Shown one piece after another: positions 16,242 to 25,343 of a stretch of 64,000 bases of DNA. Both the position numbers and the translations under genes were made by a program. Under the pieces are notes generated by a model that was not told where the DNA came from, ran no database searches, and saw nothing but the letters and a program-made list of their open reading frames with translations. This DNA is from Bradyrhizobium sp. AUGA SZCCT0283. GTDB lineage: Bacteria; Pseudomonadota; Alphaproteobacteria; Rhizobiales; Xanthobacteraceae. Location: contig NZ_JAFCLU010000006.1 of assembly GCF_018130385.1 (NCBI RefSeq), positions 186,001 through 250,000 on the forward strand, read 5' to 3'. Every line of letters begins with the position of its first letter. Within the stretch, counting starts at the first letter, position 1.

Positions 16242-16724
16242 ATGACGCAGAGCACGATGCGCCTTACCGTCAATGGCAAGACCAGCGATGTCGACGCCGC
16301 GCCCGACACCGCATTGCTGTATGTGCTGCGCAACGATCTCGCCCTGAACGGACCGAAGTATGGCTGCGGGCTCGGCGAATGCGGCGCCTGTGCCGTGCTG
16401 ATCGACGGTGTCGCCGCGCGCTCCTGCGTGATCCCGATCGAGGGCTGCACCGGGCGTGACATCGTGACGCTCGAAGGTCTGGGCTCGCGCGAACATCCCG
16501 ATCCCGTGCAACAGGCCTTCATCCGCGAACAGGCGGCGCAATGCGGCTACTGCCTCAACGGCATGATCATCGCCACCAAGGCGTTGCTGCTGCGTTCCCC
16601 TCACCCGTCGGACGACGAGGTGCTGGAAGCGCTGCGCCATCATCTCTGCCGCTGCGGCGCGCATGTCGAAATCATGCGTGCGGCGATGCGCGCGGCAGGT
16701 CGTGCCGTTGAGGCGCAGGTGTGA
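16242..16724 (+). CDS. nicA: nicotinate dehydrogenase small (2Fe-2S) subunit
   Basis: 160 residues of the xanthine-dehydrogenase small-subunit family. The plant-type ferredoxin domain has C42, C47, C50 (GCGLGECGAC) and C62; the helical second cluster domain has C101 and C104 (CGYC) and C136 and C138 (CRCG). It passes electrons from the molybdenum centre of NicB to the haems. The ATG at 16242 has AGGGGAG immediately before it. The stop codon overlaps the nicB start as TGATG. Length (157-160 residues) and pairing with a haem-bearing large subunit match Pseudomonas NicA better than isoquinoline or carbon monoxide dehydrogenase subunits. Confidence 0.9.
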   Translation: MTQSTMRLTVNGKTSDVDAAPDTALLYVLRNDLALNGPKYGCGLGECGACAVLIDGVAARSCVIPIEGCTGRDIVTLEGLGSREHPDPVQQAFIREQAAQCGYCLNGMIIATKALLLRSPHPSDDEVLEALRHHLCRCGAHVEIMRAAMRAAGRAVEAQV

Positions 16725-19700
16725 TGACGGCTCCTGACACGACCGAGGATCGCAACCGGCCGCAAGGCACGCTGTCCGTCGTTCGTTCCGCCTCCCCCAT
16801 CGAGGCCGTCAAGTTCGAGACCTTCATCAGGATCACCGCCGACGGATCGATCACCGCCTATAACGGCCATGTCGATCTCGGCACCGGCATTCGCACCGCG
16901 CTCGGGCAGATCGTCGCGGAGGAGCTGGACGTATCCTTCGCCCGCGTCGTTGTCGTGCTTGGTGATACTTCGCTGGTCCCCAATCAGGGCGCGACGATCG
17001 CCAGCGAAACGATCCAGATCACCGCCGTGCCGCTGCGGAAGGCCGCGGCGCAGGCGCGACAATTCCTGGTCGCGCGTGCCGCAGAGCGGCTGGAGCTTGC
17101 TGTCGAAGACCTCATCATTGAAGACGGTTTGATCCGCGGCAAGGACAATCGCAGCGTCAGCTATGGCGAACTGATCGCGGGCGAGACCATCCAGCTTGAA
17201 CTGGCCGATGATGTTCCCGTGAAGGCGGCCAGTGCCTACACCATCGTCGGACAATCCGTGCCGCGCGTCGATCTGCCGGCGAAGGCAACCGGCGAACTCG
17301 TGTACGTTCACGACATGCGCGTGCCCGGCATGCTGCATGGACGTGTCGTTCGCCCGCCCTATGCCGGCGTCGATGTCGGCGACTTTATCGGCAACAGCCT
17401 GATTGCGGTCGACGAGTCCTCGGTACGCGACATCCCCGGACTTGTCGCCGTCGTCAGGATCGGCGACTTCGTCGGCGTCGTCGCCGAGCGCGAGGAGAAT
17501 GCAATCAGGGCCGCGGCACAGCTCAAGGTGAGCTGGAAGCCGGTGCCGACGCTGCCCGATCTGAAGGACATCGAGACCGCGCTGCGCGCCAATCCGTCGA
17601 CGCCGCGAACGCTGATCGACAAGGGCAACGTCGAAGCGGCAATTGCCGGCGCCGCGAAGCCGATGCCGCGAACTTATGTCTGGCCTTACCAGATGCACGC
17701 CTCAATCGGCCCGTCCTGCGCGGTCGCCGATTATCAGGAGGATCAGACCAGGGTCTGGTCAGGCACGCAGAATCCACACCATCTGCGCACTGAGCTGGCG
17801 CGGCTGATCCATCGCCGCGAAGCCGAGATCGAGGTGATCCGGATGGAGGCCGCCGGTTGCTATGGCCGGAACTGCGCCGATGACGTTTCCGCCGACGCGA
17901 TGCTGCTGTCGCGCGCCGTCGGCCGCCCCGTTCGAGTGCAGTTGACGCGTGAGCAGGAGCATGCGTGGGAGCCCAAGGGCACTGCACAGTTGATGGATGT
18001 TAACGGCGGATTGAACGCCGACGGCGGCGTCGCCGGTTATGATTTCGCGACGCGCTATCCATCGAACGGCGCACCAACGCTGGCGCTGCTGCTGACCGGC
18101 ACCATCCCGCACGCGCCTGCCATCTTCGAGATGGGCGACCGCACCGCGATCCCGCCCTACGACTACGACAATCTGCGCGTGACGGCGCACGACATGCCGC
18201 CAATCGTGCGCGCCTCCTGGCTGCGCGGTGTTTCGGCGCTGCCGAACACCTTTGCCCATGAGTCCTGGATCGACGAATGCGCTGATCAGGCCGGCGTTGA
18301 TCCGATCGAGTACCGCCTGCGCTATCTGAAGGACTCGCGCGCGGTCGATCTTGTCAATGCGGTCGCCGAACGCGCCGGCTGGAAGCCGCGCCCGGTAAGG
18401 CAGGAACCGGAGGCCGAAGGCGATATCGTGCGCGGGCGCGGCTTTGCTTACGCGCTCTATGTGCACAGCAAGTTTCCCGGCTATGGCGCGGCGTGGTCAG
18501 CATGGATCGCCGACGTCGCCGTCAACAAGGCGACCGGCGATGTCAGCGTGACCCGCGTGGTCGCAGGCCAGGACTCCGGCCTGATGATCAATCCGGACGG
18601 CGTGCGCCACCAGATCCACGGCAACGTCATCCAGTCGACCAGCCGCGCGCTGATGGAGGAAGTGTCATTCGATCGCACTTCGGTGACGGCGCGCGAATGG
18701 GGCGCCTACCCCATCATCAAATTCCCCGAGGTGCCCGAGATCGACGTGTTGATGTTGCCGCGGCAGGACCAGCCGCCGCTCGGTGTTGGCGAGTCCGCCT
18801 CCGTCCCCAGCGCGGCCGCCATCGCCAACGCCATCTTTGATGCGACCGGTGTGCGCTTTCGCGAATTGCCATTCACGCCGGAACGCATTTTGCGGGGGCT
18901 GCGCGGCGAGGAGCAGCCTGCACCGGAAGCAATACCGTCCCCGGCATCGGCGCCGCAACCCGATCTCAACCGGTGGCGAAATCCATTCGCCGGACGGCGC
19001 AGTGTATTTGCAACCGCTGCGGCACTCTGCGCCGCCGCGATCGGCATCGGCGCCGCCGTGCTGCCGTGGCGCGCGATCGCGCCGATCGCGCGGCCGGATG
19101 CATCGGTCTATTCGGCCGCGACCATCGCGCGAGGCCAGCAACTCGCCGCGCTCGGCGATTGCGCGGTCTGCCACACCTCGGTGAACGGCATCCTCAACGC
19201 CGGCGGCCGACCGTTGCCGACGCCGTTCGGAACGATCTATGCGACCAACATCACCCCCGATGTCGAAACCGGAATCGGCGCATGGTCCTATCCCGCCTTC
19301 GAGCGCGCGATGCGCGAGGGCATCCATCGCGACGGCCGGCACCTCTATCCGGCATTTCCCTACACGCATTTCGCCAGGACCACTGACGCCGACATGCAGG
19401 CGCTCTACGCCTATCTGATGGCGCAACCGGCGGTGCGCGCGGAGACGCCGAATAACGCGGTAGCGTTTCCGTTCAACCTGCGTCCGCTGATGGCGGGATG
19501 GAACGCGCTGTTCCACCAGCCCGCCGTTTTTCAGCCTGATCCGGCAAAATCCGAAATATGGAATCGCGGCGCCTATCTGGTCGAAGGCCTCGGCCATTGC
19601 AGCGCCTGCCATTCGCCGCGCAATGCACTCGGCGCGGAAAAGGCGAACGCCTATCTCGCCGGCGGATTTGCCGAAGGCTGGGAAGCGCCGGCGCTGACGT

Positions 19701-20278
19701 CGCTGTCGCAGGCGCCAATCCCGTGGAGCGAGGACGAGTTGTACGCCTACTTGCGAACCGGCGAGTCGCGTCTTCACGGCGTCGCCGCGGGGCCGATGGC
19801 ACCGGTGGTGAAGGAGCTTGCCACGCTTCCGGATTCCGACATCCGCGCCATGGCGGTTTATCTCGGCTCGTTCAATGACACCGCCCCCGACAAGCGGGCG
19901 CAGCAAGCGCTCGCCGCGCGACTGGAATCCTCGACCGGCACACGCGCGTCGGCCACCTCCAGCATCGGCGCCCGGCTCTACCAGGGCGCCTGCGCGGTGT
20001 GCCACGAGGTCGGCGGCGCGCCGCTGTTCGGCAGCCGGCCGTCGCTGGCGCTGAACAGCAATCTGCACAGCGCCGCGCCTGACAATCTGATCCAGCTCAT
20101 CCTGCACGGCATCGCCAAGCCGGCCGCAACCGATCTCGGCTATATGCCGGCCTTCAAGGACAGCCTGACCGACGGCCAGGTCGCGGAACTGGCCGCTTAT
20201 CTCAGGCTGCAATTCGCCCCGGACAAGCCTGCCTGGACCGATATCCAAGCGGCGGTCGGCCGAATCCGGCACGAATAG
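16724..20278 (+). CDS. nicB: nicotinate dehydrogenase large subunit: molybdopterin domain plus tri-haem cytochrome c
   Basis: A 1184-residue fusion that hydroxylates nicotinate at C6 with water as oxygen donor. Residues 1-740 are a xanthine-dehydrogenase-type molybdopterin subunit; the active-site glutamate is E690 in PPLGVGESASVP. A single hydrophobic segment at about 761-785 probably anchors the next part across the membrane. Three c-type haem motifs follow: CAVCH at 813, CSACH at 959 and CAVCH at 1090. This architecture and length match Pseudomonas putida NicB, which feeds electrons to the respiratory chain rather than to NAD. Start is the ATG at 16724 overlapping the nicA stop; a GTG one codon earlier is possible. 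No gene for a NicC-type 6-hydroxynicotinate monooxygenase is present in the window. Confidence 0.9.
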   Translation: MTAPDTTEDRNRPQGTLSVVRSASPIEAVKFETFIRITADGSITAYNGHVDLGTGIRTALGQIVAEELDVSFARVVVVLGDTSLVPNQGATIASETIQITAVPLRKAAAQARQFLVARAAERLELAVEDLIIEDGLIRGKDNRSVSYGELIAGETIQLELADDVPVKAASAYTIVGQSVPRVDLPAKATGELVYVHDMRVPGMLHGRVVRPPYAGVDVGDFIGNSLIAVDESSVRDIPGLVAVVRIGDFVGVVAEREENAIRAAAQLKVSWKPVPTLPDLKDIETALRANPSTPRTLIDKGNVEAAIAGAAKPMPRTYVWPYQMHASIGPSCAVADYQEDQTRVWSGTQNPHHLRTELARLIHRREAEIEVIRMEAAGCYGRNCADDVSADAMLLSRAVGRPVRVQLTREQEHAWEPKGTAQLMDVNGGLNADGGVAGYDFATRYPSNGAPTLALLLTGTIPHAPAIFEMGDRTAIPPYDYDNLRVTAHDMPPIVRASWLRGVSALPNTFAHESWIDECADQAGVDPIEYRLRYLKDSRAVDLVNAVAERAGWKPRPVRQEPEAEGDIVRGRGFAYALYVHSKFPGYGAAWSAWIADVAVNKATGDVSVTRVVAGQDSGLMINPDGVRHQIHGNVIQSTSRALMEEVSFDRTSVTAREWGAYPIIKFPEVPEIDVLMLPRQDQPPLGVGESASVPSAAAIANAIFDATGVRFRELPFTPERILRGLRGEEQPAPEAIPSPASAPQPDLNRWRNPFAGRRSVFATAAALCAAAIGIGAAVLPWRAIAPIARPDASVYSAATIARGQQLAALGDCAVCHTSVNGILNAGGRPLPTPFGTIYATNITPDVETGIGAWSYPAFERAMREGIHRDGRHLYPAFPYTHFARTTDADMQALYAYLMAQPAVRAETPNNAVAFPFNLRPLMAGWNALFHQPAVFQPDPAKSEIWNRGAYLVEGLGHCSACHSPRNALGAEKANAYLAGGFAEGWEAPALTSLSQAPIPWSEDELYAYLRTGESRLHGVAAGPMAPVVKELATLPDSDIRAMAVYLGSFNDTAPDKRAQQALAARLESSTGTRASATSSIGARLYQGACAVCHEVGGAPLFGSRPSLALNSNLHSAAPDNLIQLILHGIAKPAATDLGYMPAFKDSLTDGQVAELAAYLRLQFAPDKPAWTDIQAAVGRIRHE

Positions 20279-20347
20279 CGCGCTGAGCTGCCATGCCGCC
20301 GCCAAAACCCACTGGTTGGGCGGCCTCCGGCACGGTAGAGTTCCGCC

Positions 20348-21652
20348 ATGGCAGTTACCGATATTGCATCCCGAACCTATAATCACGGCTGGCGGCTCGA
20401 CCCGATCGTGCGCAGCCTGCTCGATACCGATTTTTACAAGCTGCTGATGCTGCAGATGATCCGCGAATTCTATCCGGATCAGCGCGTCACCTTTTCGGTC
20501 ATCAACCGCTCCAAGCAGGTCCGCCTCGCCGAGATCATCGACGAGGGCGAACTGCGCGCGCAGCTCGACCATGCGCGCTCCATCCGCTTCGCCAAGAAGG
20601 AGCTGATCTGGCTCGCCGGTAACACGTTCTACGGCAAGACCCAGATGTTCTCGCCGGACTTCATCAACTGGCTCGCCAACTTCCGCCTACCCGAATATGA
20701 ACTGAACAAGGTGGACGGCCAGTATGAACTGCACTTCCACGGGCCGTGGACCCACACCACGATGTGGGAGATCCCGGCGCTCGCGATCATGAACGAGTTG
20801 CGCTCGCGCCAGGCGACCAAGGGACAGGGCCGCTTCGTGCTCGACGTGCTCTATGCCCGCGCCAAGGCCAAGCTGTGGTCCAAGGTCGAGCGGCTGCGCA
20901 AGCTCGAAGGCTTGCGGCTGTCGGACTTCGGCACCCGCCGCCGCCACGGCCATTTGTGGCAGCGCTGGTGTGTCGAGGCCGTCAAGGAGGGCCTCGGTTC
21001 CTCCTTCACCGGCACGTCAAACGTGCTGCTTGCCATGGACAACGATCTCGAAGCGATCGGCACCAACGCGCATGAATTGCCGATGGTCGCAGCCGCGCTC
21101 GCCGATTCAGACGAGGAGTTGCGCTGGGCACCCTATCGCATCCTCGATCAATGGCGTCATACCTATGGCGGCAACCTCCTGATCGCGCTGCCCGACGCGT
21201 TCGGCACAAAGCCGTTCCTGCGCGACGCGCCGGACTGGGTCGCCGACTGGACCGGCTTTCGCCCCGACAGTGCGCCGCCGATCACGGCCGGCGAGGACAT
21301 CATCAAGTGGTGGAAGCAGAAGGGCCGCGATCCCCGCGAGAAGCTGCTGGTGTTCTCCGATGGCATGGATGTCGGCTCGATCGAGGAGACCTATCGGCAT
21401 TTCGCCGGACGTGTCCGCATCTCGTTCGGCTGGGGCACCAACCTCACCAACGATTTCGTCGGCTGCGCGCCGGACGGGTCCGCCGATCTCGACCCGATCT
21501 CGCTGGTCTGCAAGGTGACGTCGGTCGATGGACGGCCGGCCGTGAAGCTGTCTGATAATCCCGAGAAGGCCACCGGCAGCCCGTCCGAGGTCGAGCGTTA
21601 TCTGCGCGTTTTCGGAAATGCCGGCCGCGTCCGCACTGCCGTGCACGTCTGA
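20348..21652 (+). CDS. pncB: nicotinate phosphoribosyltransferase
   Basis: 434 residues; converts nicotinate and PRPP to nicotinate mononucleotide in NAD salvage, with ATP hydrolysis. Family landmarks are [14 protein letters not shown] at the N-terminus, [44 protein letters not shown] and GTNAHELPM, which holds the histidine that is phosphorylated. Length is normal for bacterial PncB. It begins 69 bases after nicB on the same strand, so nicotinate salvage and nicotinate breakdown are encoded side by side; a GC-rich imperfect stem-loop in the gap may separate the transcripts. Confidence 0.95.
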   Translation: MAVTDIASRTYNHGWRLDPIVRSLLDTDFYKLLMLQMIREFYPDQRVTFSVINRSKQVRLAEIIDEGELRAQLDHARSIRFAKKELIWLAGNTFYGKTQMFSPDFINWLANFRLPEYELNKVDGQYELHFHGPWTHTTMWEIPALAIMNELRSRQATKGQGRFVLDVLYARAKAKLWSKVERLRKLEGLRLSDFGTRRRHGHLWQRWCVEAVKEGLGSSFTGTSNVLLAMDNDLEAIGTNAHELPMVAAALADSDEELRWAPYRILDQWRHTYGGNLLIALPDAFGTKPFLRDAPDWVADWTGFRPDSAPPITAGEDIIKWWKQKGRDPREKLLVFSDGMDVGSIEETYRHFAGRVRISFGWGTNLTNDFVGCAPDGSADLDPISLVCKVTSVDGRPAVKLSDNPEKATGSPSEVERYLRVFGNAGRVRTAVHV

Positions 21653-21697
21653 ACCTCTAAGTACCCATCCCAGACCAACCGATTTGACGAGCCCCGC

Positions 21698-22993
21698 ATG
21701 CCCGCACCCAAGCCGCCTGCTTTCGAAACCCTGAGCCTGCACGCCGGCCAGCGCCCGGATCCCGCAACCGGCGCCCGCGCCGTTCCGATCTACCAGACCA
21801 CGTCCTACGTCTTTCAGGATTCCGACCACGCCGCGGCGCTGTTCAACCTGGAACGCGCCGGCCATATCTACACCCGCATTTCCAATCCGACGACCGCCGT
21901 GCTCGAAGAGCGCCTCGCCGCGCTGGAAGCCGGCGTCGGCGCGATCTGCACCGCGAGCGGCATGGCCGCGCTGCATCTGGCGATCGCAACGATCCTTAAC
22001 ACCGGTGACCACATCGTGGCCTCCGCCTCGCTCTATGGCGGCACCATCAACCTGCTGGCGCATACGCTGCCGCGCTTCGGCATCACCACCACCTTCGTCA
22101 AGCCGCGCGCCCTCGATGAATTCCGCGCGTCGATCAAGCCGAACACGCGGCTCGTGATCGGCGAGACCATCGGCAATCCCGGGCTCGAGGTGCTGGACAT
22201 TCCGGCGGTGGCGCAGATCGCGCATGACGCGAAAATTCCGCTGTTGATCGACAACACCTTTGCGACGCCGTATCTCAGCCGCCCGATCGAACTCGGCGCC
22301 GATATCGTGATGAACTCGGCGACCAAATGGATCGGCGGCCACGGCATTGCGATCGGCGGCGTCATCGTCGACGGCGGCCGGTTCGACTGGCACGCTTCCG
22401 GCAAATTTCCCCAGCTTACCGAACCCTATGCCGGCTATCACGGCATCGTCTTCGACGAGCAGTTCGGCCAGGCCGCCTTCATCATGCGCGCGCGCACGGA
22501 AGGTTTGCGCGACTTCGGCGCGTGTCTCTCGCCGACCAACGCGTTCCAACTGCTGCAGGGCGTCGAGACGCTGGGCGTCCGCATGGAGCGCCATATGAGC
22601 AATACGCTCGCGGTGCTTGAGGCACTGACCGCCAACAAGGCGGTCGACTGGGTGCTGCATCCGGCGCTGGAAAATCATCCCGACCATCAGCTTGCGAAGC
22701 GGCTGCTGCCGCGTGGCGCCGGATCGATCGTGAGCTTCGGCATCAAGGGCGGCCGTGCCGCCGGCAAGAAATTCATCGAATCGTTGCGGATGATCAGCCA
22801 TCTCGCCAATGTCGGCGACGCCAAGACGCTGGTGATTCACCCCGCCAGCACCACGCATCAGCAGATGGATGCCGCACAGTTGAAGGCCGCAGGCATCGGC
22901 GAGGAGCTGGTGCGGCTGTCGGTCGGCATCGAAACCGTCTCCGACATCATCGACGATCTCGGCCAGGCGCTTCGCGCATCGCAGAAGGTTTGA
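21698..22993 (+). CDS. O-acetylhomoserine sulfhydrylase (Cys/Met metabolism PLP enzyme)
   Basis: 431 residues of the Cys/Met PLP-dependent family. FETLSLHAGQRPDPATGARAVPIYQTTSY is the usual N-terminal signature (shown here in two parts: FETLSLHAGQ and PIYQTTSYVF). The PLP-binding lysine lies in MNSATKWIGGHG, and SLMVHPASTTHQ-like sequence (LVIHPASTTHQQM) marks the substrate-binding end. The length and the VERLGIRMERH-type region (VETLGVRMERH) fit O-acetylhomoserine (thiol)-lyase better than cystathionine gamma-synthase. It condenses O-acetylhomoserine with sulfide or methanethiol. It lies 45 bases after pncB and three bases before the hydrolase gene. Interestingly a methanethiol-oxidase homologue is also encoded in this window. 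Confidence 0.9.
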   Translation: MPAPKPPAFETLSLHAGQRPDPATGARAVPIYQTTSYVFQDSDHAAALFNLERAGHIYTRISNPTTAVLEERLAALEAGVGAICTASGMAALHLAIATILNTGDHIVASASLYGGTINLLAHTLPRFGITTTFVKPRALDEFRASIKPNTRLVIGETIGNPGLEVLDIPAVAQIAHDAKIPLLIDNTFATPYLSRPIELGADIVMNSATKWIGGHGIAIGGVIVDGGRFDWHASGKFPQLTEPYAGYHGIVFDEQFGQAAFIMRARTEGLRDFGACLSPTNAFQLLQGVETLGVRMERHMSNTLAVLEALTANKAVDWVLHPALENHPDHQLAKRLLPRGAGSIVSFGIKGGRAAGKKFIESLRMISHLANVGDAKTLVIHPASTTHQQMDAAQLKAAGIGEELVRLSVGIETVSDIIDDLGQALRASQKV

Positions 22994-22996
22994 ACC

Positions 22997-23779
22997 ATGC
23001 AGCTTTCCGTCAATGGTGCTGATGTCTTCGTTGCCACCGGCGGCCGTCCGTTCGATCCATCGCTGCCGGCGGTGGTGATGCTGCACGGCGCCGGGTTCGA
23101 TCATTCGACCTGGGCGCTGCACAGCCGCTGGTTTGCGCATCACGGCTACTCGGTACTGGCGCCCGATCTGCCGGGCCATGGCCGCTCTTCCGGCGCGCCG
23201 CTTCCGACCATCGCCGACATGGCCGACTGGACTGCCGCCCTGCTCGACGCCGCCGGCGCGCCCAAGGCAAAACTCGTCGGTCATTCCATGGGCTCGTTGA
23301 TCGCGCTTGAGACGTCCGCGCGGCATCCCGACAAGGTCTCCGGTCTCAGCCTGATCGGAACCGCCGCAACGATGACCGTCGGTCCTGATCTGCTCAAGGC
23401 CGCGGAGGCCAACAGTCCCGACGCCTTCGACATGGTCTCGATCTGGGGCCTCGGTTTCAAGGCCGAGCTCGGCGGCAGCCTCGCGCCGGGACTGTGGATG
23501 CATCAGGGCGCACAGCGCGTGCTGCAGCAGACGCGGCCCGGCGTGCTCTATAACGATCTCAACGCCTGCAACGCCTATCAGAACGCGCTCGCTGCCGCCG
23601 CTCAGGTCAAGGTGCCCGCCACCTTCATCCTCGGCGAGCGCGATATGATGACGCCTGCGAAGGCCGGCAAGACGCTGGCGGCCGCGACGCCGAACGCCCG
23701 CACCGTCGTGCTGCCGGGCGCCGGCCACATGATGATGGTCGAAGCGCCGGACGAACTGCTGGCGGCGTTGCAACGATAG
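22997..23779 (+). CDS. alpha/beta-fold hydrolase
   Basis: 260 residues with the full alpha/beta-hydrolase set: oxyanion strand VVMLHGAGFDHSTW, nucleophile elbow GHSMGS, acidic residue in ILGERDMMTP and histidine in LPGAGHMMMVEAPDE. Substrate is unknown; the closest look is to esterases or enol-lactone hydrolases. It starts three bases after the sulfhydrylase stop codon, so it is co-translated with it. Its stop codon TAG directly abuts the stop of the convergent protease gene, with no bases between. Confidence 0.85.
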   Translation: MQLSVNGADVFVATGGRPFDPSLPAVVMLHGAGFDHSTWALHSRWFAHHGYSVLAPDLPGHGRSSGAPLPTIADMADWTAALLDAAGAPKAKLVGHSMGSLIALETSARHPDKVSGLSLIGTAATMTVGPDLLKAAEANSPDAFDMVSIWGLGFKAELGGSLAPGLWMHQGAQRVLQQTRPGVLYNDLNACNAYQNALAAAAQVKVPATFILGERDMMTPAKAGKTLAAATPNARTVVLPGAGHMMMVEAPDELLAALQR

Positions 23780-24805
23780 CTACTGCCTTGCTGCAGGCTT
23801 GCGCTCGACCGGATGGATATCGATCGCTCGCAACCTTCCCATCCGCAGCACGTCCATCGACAGCGTCCGTCCGACGCGGTCTCGGTCGAGCACGCGGATC
23901 AGATCGTCGACGCCGTTGATCTCGATACCGTCGAGTTTGATCACGACGTCGCCTGGCAATAGTCCCGCCTTCGCCGCCGGACTGTCCGGCTCGATCTGCG
24001 CCAGCAGCGCGCCCATCTTGTTGTCGACGCCGGCGACCACCGCATGGCGCCGCGGGATCGGCGCGGTCTGGCCAGCGACACCGATATAGGCGCGGCGGAC
24101 ATAGCCGTGTCGGATGATCTCGGACAGCACGAACTGCGCGGTGTTGCTGGCGACCGCAAAACAGATGCCCTGCGCGCCATTGATGATCGCGGTGTTGATG
24201 CCGATCACCTCTGATGACGACGACACCAGCGGCCCGCCGGAATTGCCGGGGTTGAGCGCGGCGTCGGTCTGGATCACGTCCTCGATGGTCCGCCCGCTCA
24301 CCGAGCGGATCGAGCGGCCGAGCGCCGACACCACGCCGGCGGTTACCGTCGATTCAAATCCCAGCGGATTGCCGATCGCGACCACGAGCTGGCCGCGACG
24401 CAGGCTCTTGGAATTGCCGAGCGAGGCATAGCGCAAATCGCGCGCGCCGTCGGCCCGCAGCAGCGCGAGGTCGGTGTCGGGATCGACGCCGAGCACATGA
24501 GCATCGGTGACAAAGCCTTCGATGTCGCGCAGCCTGATCTCTTTCGATGATCCGACCACATGGCTGTTGGTCAGCACCAGACCATCGGGCGAGATGACGA
24601 TGCCCGAGCCAAGCCCGCCGCGTTCGCGCGCGGAGCGCACTTTAGGTCCGGTTTCGACGCGCACGACGGCGGGGCCGACGCGTTCGGTCACGTCGATCAC
24701 GGCATTGGAATAGGCGTCGAGCAAGACCCGGTCGTTATCCCCGGCAGGCTCGGCCGTTCGCGATGACAGATCGTCATCGGCGATATCTGAGGTAAAATCC
24801 AACAT
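23780..24805 (-). CDS. Deg-family serine protease with one PDZ domain
   Basis: 341 residues. The trypsin-like domain has the triad H82 (in LTNSHVVG), D112 (in DTDLALL) and S189 (in NPGNSGGPL); a single PDZ domain follows (GALLAQIEPDSPAAKAGLLPGD). Unlike DegP or DegQ there is no signal peptide or membrane anchor at the N-terminus (MLDFTSDIADDDLSS), so it may be cytoplasmic, as some rhizobial paralogues appear to be. Only one PDZ domain is present where DegP has two. It is convergent with the hydrolase gene. Confidence 0.88.
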   Translation of the reverse strand: MLDFTSDIADDDLSSRTAEPAGDNDRVLLDAYSNAVIDVTERVGPAVVRVETGPKVRSARERGGLGSGIVISPDGLVLTNSHVVGSSKEIRLRDIEGFVTDAHVLGVDPDTDLALLRADGARDLRYASLGNSKSLRRGQLVVAIGNPLGFESTVTAGVVSALGRSIRSVSGRTIEDVIQTDAALNPGNSGGPLVSSSSEVIGINTAIINGAQGICFAVASNTAQFVLSEIIRHGYVRRAYIGVAGQTAPIPRRHAVVAGVDNKMGALLAQIEPDSPAAKAGLLPGDVVIKLDGIEINGVDDLIRVLDRDRVGRTLSMDVLRMGRLRAIDIHPVERKPAARQ

Positions 24806-24886
24806 GGCGAGATTCCTTCGGCCTCATCAGATGGTGGCCGGGAACCGGATGCGCAAGATGTCCGCAGTCGGCGCCGGGCTGGCCTG

Positions 24887-25336
24887 CTAGGGCGCCCGCC
24901 TGAGCGTCGCCGGGCGTGCCTTGACGGGATCGAGCAGCGACCAGTCGCCCTGTTCCAGCGTGTAGCCTTTCGGGAACGGTGCGCGCAGCTCGAGCCCGAG
25001 CGAGCGCAGCACGCGGTCGTCGCGGTAGTAGCACTGCAGGACGACGCGGACGAGCGTCGCCGCCGCAGCGCCGCCCGTGGCGCGGAACTCCGTCGCGACC
25101 GCATCGCGTTTGGCCGCATCGAGTTCGGCCAGCGGCTTGCCGGCGAGACGCGCGAGATAGTCGAGCGCCTGCGCGACCAGCGCGGTGTCGCGGCCGAGCG
25201 TCGCCAGCATGTCGGCCTGGATCGCGGGGTCGTCCGCGCCGGGCACCTTGTACTCATCGCTGGCGGGAACGATCATCGCCGCGACGGTGCGGAGATCGTC
25301 GCGCTGGGCTGCGGTCAGTTCATTTGTTGTGGGCAT
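24887..25336 (-). CDS. gluconate 2-dehydrogenase subunit 3-like small subunit
   Basis: 149 residues, starting MPTTNELTAAQRDDLRTVAAMIVPASDE, then PGADDPAIQADML. This resembles the small subunit (subunit 3 family) that accompanies membrane-bound GMC dehydrogenases. No twin-arginine signal is seen, though classic family members often have one. It follows the GMC oxidoreductase stop by seven bases, which fixes the pairing. Its likely task is to stabilise or export the flavoprotein. Start chosen at 25336, since the alternative at 25363 overlaps the preceding gene. Confidence 0.7.
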   Translation of the reverse strand: MPTTNELTAAQRDDLRTVAAMIVPASDEYKVPGADDPAIQADMLATLGRDTALVAQALDYLARLAGKPLAELDAAKRDAVATEFRATGGAAAATLVRVVLQCYYRDDRVLRSLGLELRAPFPKGYTLEQGDWSLLDPVKARPATLRRAP

Positions 25337-25343
25337 GGCGGTC

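Noticed and set aside
16242..20278. Isoquinoline 1-oxidoreductase or carbon monoxide dehydrogenase
   Set aside because: A two-subunit enzyme with three C-terminal c-type haem motifs and nicotinate-pathway neighbours fits NicAB; no FAD-binding CoxM-type subunit is present.
18665..20572. A 635-residue minus-strand frame opposite nicB and the start of pncB
   Set aside because: Antisense shadow; the haem motifs and molybdopterin residues on the plus strand fix the coding strand.
21107..23773. An 888-residue minus-strand open frame
   Set aside because: It lies antisense to pncB, the sulfhydrylase and the hydrolase, which all have clear family motifs; its translation is histidine/arginine-rich without any domain, typical of high-GC shadow frames.
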